Part shown: in pieces, positions 49,362 to 60,090 of the stretch
Layout: every line of letters starts with the position of its first letter
Numbering within the stretch: the stretch's first letter is position 1
NCBI RefSeq assembly: GCF_015832195.1
Contig: NC_052018.1
Span: forward strand, 38,693,052 to 38,757,051
Source: Motacilla alba alba
Taxonomy: Eukaryota > Chordata > Aves > Passeriformes > Motacillidae
Length of the DNA stretch: 64,000 nt
Direction: 5' to 3'
Made by a program: the position numbers and the translations under genes
The notes under the pieces: generated by a model
Database searches by the model: none
What the model was told of the DNA's origin: nothing
What the model saw: only the letters and a program-made list of their open reading frames with translations

Positions 49362-49468
49362 TTAATTTTTACATGTTCCATTTTGTTGGCAGATTAAATC
49401 ACTCTGCAAATGCTGTTTAAAGTGCCTTTCTTCATAGAGATTCAAAGCTTGGTGTAAATACATCATAC
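49362..49468 (-). CDS. Weak candidate 3'-terminal exon (minus)
   Basis: A minus-strand tract CTTCTTTCTCTTTTTACAG is a near-ideal splice acceptor. It is followed by two bases and 34 codons to TAA; the peptide begins MMYLHQALNLYEERHFKQHL and ends GTCKN. The tract, the frame and the purine-rich flank are all that supports it. There is no recognisable family, no partner exon and no clear poly(A) signal pairing. It could equally be an lncRNA exon or chance. Confidence 0.13.
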
Positions 49469-50574
49469 CTGTAAAAAGAGAAAGAAGCTAATACAGTTAT
49501 GCATACACTCTGGAGGAGTGCATCTGAACTTCAGGCACAGTCTGTGATTTTTTGACAAGCATGTTTATGGTCTTCTCTACTCTTTAGCTCCAAAGTGCCA
49601 TCAAAAAATGGTTCTTTTGTAGAAAATAGTGTATATTGGGATAAACAAACACCTTTTATTTTGCTATGGCACAGGGGTTTTTATATATGGAAAGCTGTGG
49701 TGATACTCTTATTCTGGGTTTAAATCAGGTTTGGTTCAATTTAATACATGGGCATATTGATACTAGAAACACTCTACCATTATAGAAATACCAATAGAGT
49801 AAGCAGCGAAGGGCTCCTAATGGAGTCATTATCAAATTGAATCTTTGTATCTTTGTAATATATTCACTGTCGTGAAGAAAATCAAGCTAAAGAACATTTT
49901 CGGGTTTTTTGCTGGTAAAACACAATCTGTACTAGGGGTTTATATTTGCTCAGATGTGTGAGTTTAAGCTCACTTTCTACAGCTTGGCTATTCGAACTGT
50001 AACAAAGTCTTTAAGGTAGACACAGTCTAAGTTAATTGGGAGCCAGCTTAGAGGACATAGTTTAAATTAAACTTCAATAAACCAGTGTGACATTGCAGTG
50101 GATTAAAAAGTGGTTTAAATTTTCTGTAAATGTGATGAAAAATGTCTTGTTTGTATATGCAACTTTTGCACAGTCTGCTGTCTACTTACTAATTCTCCCA
50201 GTTCTATCTTGAAATGTATTTTATTCAAGCTCAGCTATCAGCTTTCCTTCAAGTGCAGCCTTCACATATAAGCAAATGTGTGTCAAGCAATTTAGGAATA
50301 TGCCTGAAAGAAATATGATTTTCCCTTCTGAATCAATCAATCCTCTCTTCTTCCTATACTACCTATACAATTCTTATAAATGATACCTTCACAATTCTAC
50401 TGGGAAGTTAAGTAAGTGAAATGTTAATGCAGTTCTTGTATGAGAGAAAATACATGTAGATTCCCAGTGCTCTGTAATCATAATGCCTCAAGATCATATT
50501 CATATCCTTGAAATGCTGGCTGTGTATTACAGAGTACATTTCTTTTAAAAGATTAAAAACAAACAAAAAAGAAA
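49469..50574. other. AT-rich non-coding stretch
   Basis: Nothing gene-like or repetitive was recognised. Confidence 0.55.
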
Positions 50575-50945
50575 AGAAGCAGGTAGAATTAATGCAGTTG
50601 TGTGAGAACCAATGTAATTAATTCACTGCAATTGGAACCTTGCAAAGGATTTACAAACAAAGGGGTGGGATTGCAATTAACATGTTCACTTGTCCCTGAG
50701 CAAGACTCCTCTTTGATCTTTTCAGATGACAGAAGATGTGTCTTAGGAATTAGAATGTAATGCAGGCATCAGCCGTGATTGATGGAGGGGTATCAGAGCT
50801 GAGTGAGAGCAAGCTCTTCATGCAAGCAGGCATGTGCCACTGTATTTATTGCACTGCCCCTCCTCCCAGTTCGTTCCTGAAAGGAACCTTTTCACCTAGG
50901 TTTACCTTGTCATTAGCGAGGCCACTACAGAGGAGTGGTTTTGTT
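50575..50945. promoter_or_regulatory. Candidate conserved non-coding element
   Basis: Contains AATTAATGCAGTTG, TGTAATTAATTCACTGCAAT, TTACAAACAAAGGGG (FOX/SOX-like), CTTTGATC (TCF/LEF-like) at 50,711-50,718, and retained CpGs (GCCGTG, GTTCGTTCC, TAGCGAGG). A plus-strand 109-codon frame (50,760-51,089) overlaps the right half, but its peptide shows no domain and its length is within chance. Regulatory function is inferred. Confidence 0.3.
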
Positions 50946-51485
50946 TTTTACTTATGGTCTCTGGAAGCTGTGTTCTGTCAGGTGCTCCTTTCTTTTGACC
51001 TACTTAAGATTGCAGTTTTGCCTTTAATAAGAGCACAGTGCCCTTTTCACAGGCTGATAGTCATGAATATAGAAACACACTGGGATTAAAAAAAAATAAT
51101 ATAGATATAAAATATTGAGTATTTAGGATCTTACCTCTAACCTGAAACAAGGCAGAGCAGAAATATTTTTTTTAGTTATATAAATAAAATACCTCAAGTA
51201 CTGGAAATTTTTAGCTAGGCTTTGCAGAAGTTCATTTAACCTGTTTTTTGTTTATTAATAATTAGTATCAGTCCATAGAGTATTTAATAAAAAAATAATT
51301 ATTGCTAAAAACTCAGTCAAAAGAAATGTCTTTCCAGCAACCAGTTTTCTCAGTCCTTGAGCTTATAAAATGAAACAAGTCTCTAGAAGCATTACAGGTG
51401 TTGCATCAGCTGTGCCTCAGGGTCATTGCTTAGTCTTTTATATTTCCCCAAAATAATTTGCTAATTATTTAAATTATGTTTAAAA
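50946..51485. other. AT-rich non-coding stretch
   Basis: Right end of the 109-codon chance frame, then AT-rich sequence with nothing recognisable. Confidence 0.5.
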
Positions 51486-51612
51486 GGCAATAAAGGTAAT
51501 GTGTTCATGGCAGTGGCTGTCGCTTTGTGATGGACCACTTGACAGTTATTTGCGTACCAAAGTTATAGTCAGATTAATGACATTGTACCACACAGGCCTC
51601 ATGACCTGAAGA
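51486..51612. promoter_or_regulatory. Candidate conserved non-coding element
   Basis: GGCAATAAAGGTAATGTG, GGCTGTCGCTTTGTGATGG, CTTGACAG and TTTGCGTACC, with AGATTAATGACATTG, form a block of mixed composition with two CpGs and HOX/MEIS-like words. It is flanked by plain AT-rich sequence. No frame fits. Confidence 0.25.
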
Positions 51613-54144
51613 AAAAGAGGACTTTTAGTCTAAGTTCACGTGTGATTCTTCTGCTATGCAGCCTATGCATGAAGCTGTCTGATGCAGAAAAATCCAGCCC
51701 AATGGAAGGGAATAGGGAATAGGAGAATTCTGGAAGGAAGATGAAGTGTTCACTTTGCATAACAAATTCTTATTTTAGAGTTTTGTCATAAGAAACTTGC
51801 TTATGATATTTCTGTAGGCTGGTTTAGTCATTCCTACAATAGGTGAGTCAACAGAAAACATAAGAAAATGACTAATTTTCATTTTTTCTGTAACTCGATT
51901 CTTATTCAAATAATCATATGCTTTATTGCATATCATACATTATAGAATATTATATAAACATGGTCTTAAATAATTTTAGTGACTTGTCATTTGGGATATA
52001 AGGAAAGAATGAAATTAATTTTCTTACTTTGAGAGAGGAAGGAAAAACCCTTCTCTTTTGCACAAAAGTTGTCTAAGCAGTTTATATAAGACTTGTAAAA
52101 CTTCTATAAGCATAAAATAGCATTTCTTAAGCAACTGTGGCTGAACAGGAAATGTAGCAATAAGCAGGAATCTATCAAACCAGTTAGAGCTTTTAAGAGT
52201 GGCACGTGTCTGTACTGCAAAGTGAGAATTCCCATGTAACAAAAGCGACTTTGTGGCATTAGCTCTTTCCGGGATTTTGCCCTCGCTAACTAGTTTTTTA
52301 TTAAACTCTACCAAACTTCAAGGAGGTATCTCTTGGGTGGCATATTACAAGAGCATACAGCAGCCTTTCGTAGACTAAATATAATTAGGGTTAGCTGATT
52401 GCTAAGAGAATTAGAGGAAAAGCATCATGAAAAAAAAAGGGGAAAAAGTGCCCCTATATTTTAAAAGCTGTATTTATTCAAAATTGCATGTGAAAGAATA
52501 TATGAAAGCTTTAATAAGTAATCACTAAGGGTAGCAGATATATACCATACTGGTTAATTAAGCCATCATGGAGAAATTGCTGCAGTAAGCAGTCATTAGT
52601 GGCTCTCAACAGATTCACCTCTCCTTTTCTCTCAATTGATTCTACAAGACTTTTCATTACAGCTGAGAAAAAACAGGAAAAATAATCTGTCAAACCTAGA
52701 TCAGAAATGACAGTTGCGTCTGAGTGTAGCATATCTCATGGCTTATGTATTTGCTAAAAAAAAAAAAAAGAAATAGCTTTATTGGTGAGAAGTCAATAAC
52801 ACAAAAAATCTGATTTTTCTGTAGCCTTTCAGAGTTTTGTTGAGGATTTCTCTTTCTGGCTATTTAAAGTGATTGAAAGGCAGAAATATTTCCCATGGAA
52901 CGCTTTTGTGGCTGATCCAAAACATTTTCTGCAGTGGAATAAATACCCATATTGCTCCCCCTGCATGTGTGTTATGAGATCATGATTTGTAGGTGAATGA
53001 GATTATTCAGGGAAATTAGAACAGTACATCTGACTTCATTTAATGCCACATAAGATTTAGATGTCAAAACAAGGTCTTTTTAAGGAAAATGAAGATACAG
53101 AGGGTGGGCAGTAGAGTGTACATAAGCTTGACAAGGAGCAAGTTCAAGCTTGACTAATATAGAGAAATAAATTTGCTCTTCTGTGAGTGTTTTGAACGTC
53201 TGTGCTTCTAAAGTAGGTCCTGCTCAAGGTTTAATTTTTAGGGCTGAATGGGGAAGCTGTAAAGCTGCAGATCTTTAGAAAAAAAGAAACTTAAAGCACA
53301 CATTCCTCGGTCTTCCAAACCTAGGCTGAACAGTAGTGTTCTCTGTCATCATCTGAGATCTGAGCAGTCTGATAATGATTTCAGACCTGAGAGGGATGTA
53401 CCATACAAGGAGAATTTCAGAATTGAAACAAATTTTCATAAATGCCATTTATCCTTAGATAAAAAGGTGTGCATTTTACTGAACACAGAGGAAATTAAAA
53501 AATCAACCAGCCAACCAAACAACAACAACAAAAAAAGGAGTGTTTCTTTACTCATGTCTTCAAACCACTTCTATCCAGCATGTGGTTTTCCGGTCTGCAT
53601 GTCATTTTTCATTATTGATTTCTTGAGCGTCTCACTTGCAATGGCAAGAACTGATTATCACTCTTCTGTGTCCCTCTCCTTCTTTTCTTCCCACTCCTTA
53701 TCCTACTTCCTTTAATTTTATATGTTCTCTTTGTGACTGTGTGGAGGGGCTGGTATTTCTGTTCTCCCAGCTGTCCAGACCTGGAGAGCTATTGTTGTGC
53801 AGTACAGTTTATTTCTCATCCATGATCTCAAATATCCTTCCAAAAAGAATCTGGAGATTTAGGAAGGTAGTGTAGATTTGGGTCTTCTGACAATGCACAC
53901 ATGTGGTAGCAGTGGCAAGTGGCAAGACTGAAGTCTCAATGTAATAAAGTTTGCCGGTTCTGCCTGTGTTGCCTGGACACAGTTGTATCTTGTAGACTAG
54001 AAGACTTCTGGATTAATGAAAAGAAATCTTCTGATGTTACAATTCTTTCTTCTCAAATCCTTTTTTTCCAGGAGCAAGTTCCACATAATTCTTCTTGATT
54101 TTCAGTGCATTAATATGCATTCTTATTGTATCTTTTGCAGATAC
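51613..54144. other. Non-coding stretch
   Basis: A 96-codon minus frame at 52,024-52,314 is Leu/Lys/Phe-rich without motifs and was left uncalled. Simple A-rich sequence occurs at 52,756-52,769, with A/C-rich repeats near 53,500-53,537. No repeat family was recognised. Confidence 0.5.
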
Positions 54145-54171
54145 AATGTTTTATAATGCTTATAAAACATT
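54145..54171. repeat. Perfect hairpin, 12-bp arms and 3-base loop
   Basis: AATGTTTTATAA and TTATAAAACATT are exact reverse complements around TGC. This is the longest perfect non-simple inverted repeat I found in the window. RNA from either strand would form a 12-bp A/U-rich hairpin. No flanking insertion signature or gene explains it. Confidence 0.85.
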
Positions 54172-55254
54172 AATAAAAGACCTCTATCCAGAAATTAACC
54201 AGGCCTAAGGACTGGAGTGTTTGTGTAAATTGTTATTAAAATCTGAATTTTTTTTTTCCTTGGGTGAGTCATTCTCCACTCTATGCCCAGAATGCACAAT
54301 AGATAGCATGACTGTGTCACCTCCTGCCAAGCAGTTTGGATGCTACTGCCCTAATTCAGCTGATAAAAGAGTTTAGCTTGATAGTTAAACATCATACCAG
54401 GACAGGTGTTGTCAGAGACAGAAGTAAATAAAATCTGAATCTTTTTACTTAGTACTTCAGAGGCAGCCATAGAGTTAATAGTTGAGCCTTAGTATGTGCA
54501 AACCACCCATAGTGAAAAATAAAGGCTTTGGAGGTTTTGGAGGGAACCATTGTATAAGTATCAAGTAGAGACTTTGTTAGCTTTTGTCTTGGGTGGAGGC
54601 CATCATTGTTTCAAGAACTGATTAGATTTCCTATTGATTTCTTCATGAAAAGGCAGCCAACAACCTCATCAGTTACACATTCTTGAGTGCCATCTACTGG
54701 CACCTACTCTAATACAGGCACATTTACACGCATGTTTACATATTTATATGTGCACATAGGCAGACACACGTATCTGTATATGCATATACATGTAAAGGAG
54801 TCTGTTAAGTCAGAATGGCAGTAACCAATTTGCAATGTGCATTCACCCATTTAAAGGATCTCACCTCATTGTTACTGTGCCCAGGAGTCAAAATCAAGTT
54901 AAATTAGCAGAATTAATGAAGCCGGCATTCCTATGAGACCATATGCTGTATTCTTAACCAATTCCATGCCCCCTCCCGTATGCACAGAACTCACAGATCT
55001 GAGCTCCCAGTCTTCCCAACGTCATCCTAGGCTCTCTGAACTGACCGAGATATAATTGTTCTTTCCTCAGAGGGAACAATAAATTCTGTTCTTTACTCCA
55101 TCTCCAGTGCTCACAAAAGTTTCAGAAAAAGCACACCTTTGAGCTACCTTTCCTCTTCCTTCTTCTCAGACCTCACTGGAACTGATCACAGAGGACATAA
55201 AAGCTACCAGGTAGACCAGTACAAATGCAGAGGCTGTAATCCCATTTCTCGTTT
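54172..55254. other. Non-coding stretch
   Basis: Includes a degenerate alternating CA/TG/TA tract at about 54,716-54,790 (ACACGCATG ... GTATATGCATATACATG). No gene was seen. Confidence 0.55.
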
Positions 55255-55335
55255 CATTTTAATTGCATTCATTTTCATGTAGCTCATTTTAATTAATTGG
55301 TTGCCCTAATAATCATTAAACATGGATTGACAGTT
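55255..55335. promoter_or_regulatory. Homeodomain-word-dense candidate element
   Basis: TTTTAATTGCATTCATTTTC, CTCATTTTAATTAATTGG and CCCTAATAATCATTAAACAT pack at least six ATTA/TAAT cores, plus a TTAATTAA core, into 80 bases. Such density is common in developmental enhancers, but AT-rich DNA also produces it, so confidence is low. Confidence 0.2.
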
Positions 55336-58300
55336 AAATAAATATATTATTTCTACTTCAAGGAGATTTAAGGGCTTTTCTGTTTTATTTGGAGCTTGGA
55401 GACGAACCTTCAGGCACTGAGAAATATACTGATGCCACTGGCATTCATAAAAAAATGAACAGGTGAAAACGAGAACAGACTTTTTCTTTCAGGAGTTCAG
55501 ACATGTCCCTTGTTACTTTGGCATTGCAAGTAACTTTCTCAGGGATTAAGCACACAGTGTTAAGTTCTGGCCAGCAACCAGGCTCTTTGCAAAACAATGC
55601 TAAGGAGATGGAAATTTTCTCAAACATATATTCACGATTAACCTTTATCATTTATTTCTCTGCCATGGAAAATTCTTTGTTTCTACCAGACAATGACAAA
55701 TAAATATGAGAAAAAGACATCCACTCCACAGGCCAGGCAGGATTGTAGAAGCTACATATCTGTGGTCTGTCCAGGCAGCACAGTGTAGCTACATACATTT
55801 ACCACGTATAAATTACAAACGATCAAGACAACAATCAAGCAACAATTGTTTGTGCCTTTTTAATGTGGTCCCCGTCCTACTCCATGTGTTTCAATCTTCT
55901 ATCAGTAAAGGCTGGGGAAAAAAAAAAAAAAAAAAAAGCATTCATCATTTCATCGTTCAGAAGTAAATTTTACTGATGAGCCCAGAACTCAGGCAGTGAC
56001 TAAAGAACTGTTGAATAACATTCAAAAAGGAAAAAAATCCCTTGCTGCTTGTAACCATTTGTTAAACTGGAAAGCAGCAACCTTGGTATAGAATAAAAAT
56101 TTATTGCAATCCGTCAAGATCCAGACTCAAAATGTTTTTATCCCTTTCTTTTCATTAAAAAAATATGCTTGCTATATGAAGAGAATAAATTTTGATCTGG
56201 AATTTTCTAAAAAAAAATAAAGAAGCAACCACTTGCAACTAAATAATGATCATGTTGAAAAATGAGTTTAACCTCACAAATATGAGCAGTTCTAGGAAAC
56301 TTCTATGTAAAACCAAACACTAAAAAAGGCTAGAGTTCTCATCTAATTTTAAGCTAACATAAAACACAGAAATATAATAAATAATGGAAGTAAAAATCAA
56401 AATATATCAGCTTATGCACATTTCCCACCTTTCCCTTTCTCTTACAGTTTTATTTCTATTTTAAACCTCTATCTATTTCAAATTTTATGAAATCTTTTCT
56501 ACTTTTGAATTCATTAAGTGCTTTTCTTTTGACTACTTCTAATATTGTGCTTTGGAGCTTTATTTTCCTACAAGACATCTGTCTACTCTTCTGAAATATG
56601 TTACATTCCACATTTTCATTTAATTTTAAATTAGATCAAAATAGAGTAGAAATATAAACTAAAACCACAATGTGTTTTCCTGCTGGCGATTTTCTTTCCT
56701 TTTTTTTTTCCCTATAGTTCAGGTGCCCTTCTTGCCTTATTTAAATAGTCACAAAATATAAGCAAACAGTTAGAAAACAGGTGCAAGTGGTTCTCTGTAA
56801 AGCTGAATTTGTGTAAGATATATCCACTCCACTAACCCTCCAAATCAGCAAGTATTAATGATACTAGAGGTCAGTGGAAACAGAACTATTGATTTTGATG
56901 AGCTTTGGATTAAGATGAAAAGAAACTGAAAGTTTTAATAGGTCATTTCTCATGGGGGGGATGGAATAAGATATTCAGCCACTGTTGAATCATAAATAAG
57001 GAATAATATAGTGATTTATTGTTTAACTCTATCTTGACTTGAAAAGATAAGAGATTTTGTTGGAAGTAGGTTTAGGAGCATACTGCATAAAAATCCCAAT
57101 GGTACAAAGCCAATTCCATTCATTATGTTTTTGAAAATATGAAAACTGTGAAGAATTTCTCCCTTGGCAAAAAAAAATGCTCATTAGTTTACCTCAGAGT
57201 GTTTTTTAATAATTTACCTTTATTCTATAGTTGACTACAGACAGCAAAGACAATTTCTGCTTGTTATAATGAGATTACCAACCCGTCAGGTTAAATGAAT
57301 CATATTTTCCATTACAGTTGATTACAGCATCTCATAGTTTTCTAAAACTTACAGTTTTTCAGATTGAAATTTTGTAATTTTATTGTCTCTGAATATGATG
57401 TTTATTGGTACTGTCATTATTGTTATTACTGGCTACTATTTTCTGTGTGAAGATCGTTCATGCAAGAGAACTTTTGAAAGATAACCAAGATGGAAGGGAA
57501 GATAATGTTTTATTTAATGCAAATATTCCTATTTTTAAGATTATTTAACAGCTTTAATGCTTCAAATAAGGACAATAAAATTTAAATTTTCCACTGCATT
57601 CTATTTATTGCAAGTCTATTCTAATATTCCCATTAAAAAAAAACATGGGGTAAAAATCTTAGAACAACAACATACTATTAGACTGTGCTATTTGAGAAAT
57701 ATTATCTGAACCTGTAATTAAAGGCTGAAATAATGAATACATGCAGAGACAGTGTTGAAGTTATATGTACTACAGAGCAGACTGAAGACTTAGAACAGCT
57801 ACTTGGAAACAGCACTGTACAGAAAGGAATGCATCATTTGATCTGCAGTAGAACTAATCCAAGGAAAAAATGAAAAGGAGTGTGCTACAGTTTCACCAAA
57901 AAAAAGTCCAAGCTATTGGTAGAATGTATTTTCTACGTAATAATAAGGTACCATAAAGAATATGTGATGCAATGCTAAATACTGCAACCTGATTCATATT
58001 TTTACATCACTGTGGGGGATAATTAGTATTTCTGGTCATACTTTAAAAAATCTCCCTAGATGTTATCAATCGATGTCTTTAAATATTCTCAAATGAATTT
58101 TTTTAAACCTTCCTTTCTTTATTCTTCCCTTTTCTCCTTCTTCTTTTTTTTCCCCTCAATTCAATTTGCACTTTGTCTTTGAAGTTTACTCTCTGCCTTT
58201 AATTACCTTTGATGGACTGGTAAGACTCTTGCCACAGAACAGTTCATAGACTTGAGCTAATATATCATAAATGAGAAATCTTCTGCTTGAAGCACCATTT

Positions 58301-58924
58301 TAAAGCACCATTTAAAACTGGAAGGACACATCACATTGACATACACTCAATAATAACATTTCACAGCTTTTAACTAAGCTGGTAGGCATGCTTTTTTTTT
58401 TATCCTTCTTTAATTTTTTTTCTCCTCTCAGAGACAGCTGCCTGTTCCTGTTCATGCACGGTTTCTGCCAGTACTCTGATGTCTTTATTTAGGGAATTAT
58501 AAAGAATTGCTTGGAGTCTTCTGCAGTTTGAAAAAACTTGCCATTGAAGGGGAGGAGGATAAAACTTATTCAGAAGACAGATGACAGCTTTTCATCTGGG
58601 GATCATACAGAAGGATGCTTCCTTCTATAAAAATAGATCCTGAAATGTTGTTTTCTCCTCACATTTTCAATGACCAATCATTCTTAAAAAGAAAGAATAC
58701 CCTTAAAACTGTGAAGTCAGCTGAATCCTACAATTCTCATTCAGCCAAACTGGTATTTTTTACAATTATTACTATTTGACACAGTAAGGCATGCAGAATT
58801 GGCTCCTAAAAGAAACAGATTGTTCTCACAGCCACCCCTCCCATCCTTCAAGAAACAATACCAGCCTGAGTCAAATCAGCTTGCACTAATTTTATTTCAT
58901 AAAGAGACCATTTGAATTGTATTT
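55336..58924. other. AT-rich non-coding stretch
   Basis: Includes an A20 run at 55,918-55,937 and a G7 run near 56,955. An acceptor-like TTTTTTTTCTCCTCTCAG near 58,430 is followed by frames of 15-23 codons that close without donors. No gene was supported. Confidence 0.5.
55918..55937. repeat. Poly(A) run, A20
   Basis: Uninterrupted A20. The sequence to its left shows no recognisable retrocopy. Confidence 0.9.
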
Positions 58925-59110
58925 GTTGACAGTATCTTTTTTTGTCTGTATCAGAAAACCAACAGAATAGAGGAACATTGTGATCATTATTAAATAAACT
59001 GTCATCCTATTTAACTGAATGGAGTGATTTAAATGTCACTATAATGAGCTGTTTGGAGTTTATTTTTTAGATTATAATCTGTTAATTAACAATTAATGTG
59101 TGCTTTTAAG
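58925..59110. promoter_or_regulatory. Candidate conserved non-coding element
   Basis: AACTGAATGGAGTGATTTAA, ACTATAATGAGCTG, TAGATTATAATCTGTTAATT and AACAATTAATGTG are non-repetitive, with a short AGATTATAATCT palindrome (59,069-59,080). The right neighbour (59,110-59,200) has GC-richer words. No coding frame fits. Confidence 0.22.
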
Positions 59111-59984
59111 ACATAGCCCACCGCAGGAGGTACTGGTGAGGCATTTTGCCTCAGCAGGAGTGCTAGGCAGTAGTTAACACAAAATAAGCAACCGGGACAG
59201 ATCCTCAGCTGGTTAGGATTTAACTTTGTGTTTTCTAGAGTACAAAAGAAACTAGACTTTCATATGGAAATAAGTCACGGAAGTGTCTTTCAGCAAGTGG
59301 GGAAAGGGTAGGGCTGTAACTTGTGAGGGTACTAGGCAATTGTATTCCCTGGGGAGGGAAAAGAAGTGGTAATGCTGCAGTTTCATTAGCAATACAGACA
59401 AGTGGGGATGAACCATTTTGCTGACCTGCTGCTACCAATTATACCGAGTACTGAAGGATCACTGATCACGCCGTTTGCTAGAACAAGTGTTTCAAACATA
59501 AATAAAGAACAAAGAAAGCAACACTTGTACTTACAGGTAGGCAGTAGGGGAGTTATAAAGATTATCTCTGTCATTTACTTCCAGGTTTTATGAAGGATTG
59601 ATGGCCTGGCTGAAGTATTTCTGTCACTGAAACATTCAGCTTCACTTGAGCAAGTTTGTTATGCAGAAATGTTAAATAAATATGCTGATATTTACTGGGT
59701 TAACATAAAATTATTCTTTTCGTCTAGTTATTACTAACCATGCACAAGAGTGGATGCCACTGGTCTCTATACACCAAAAGCTTTTCAATCCCCTACAGAG
59801 AGAAATCAGATATTTTAATTTAAAATAGATGCACACACCCCAATCTACTCCCCATACAGATGAAAGATGGTTCTGCAGTTTTAGCAATTTTATTCAAATT
59901 CTAAAAGCCAGAATATTATTGAAAAAGGTTTTCTGATTTTTTTTCCTTTTAATGTAGTTAGTGATTAAAACCAGCGGCCACAAG
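59111..59984. other. Non-coding stretch
   Basis: Overlapping 60-67-codon frames on both strands at 59,235-59,593 lack recognisable content. Nothing else was seen. Confidence 0.5.
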
Positions 59985-60090
59985 TTCATTAGTTAATGAG
60001 GTAATGTCAGATCTTTGAGATTACACAGCTGGCATTTTTTAATCTCACTCAGCTTGCACTTCAAATGTATTAGTATTGCTTGCTTGTCCT
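59985..60090. promoter_or_regulatory. Candidate conserved non-coding element
   Basis: TTAGTTAATGAGGTAATGTC, AGATCTTTGAGATTACACAG, CTGGCATTTTTTAATCTC and ACTCAGCTTGCACTTC make a non-repetitive segment with ATTA words and a TCTTTGA TCF-like word. This is a pattern-based proposal. Confidence 0.2.

Noticed and set aside
50760..51089. 109-codon plus-strand ORF
   Set aside because: Length is within chance for 64 kb, no domain, and it overlaps a block that looks regulatory.
52024..52314. 96-codon minus-strand ORF
   Set aside because: No motif, no acceptor or donor, and no conserved-looking segment.
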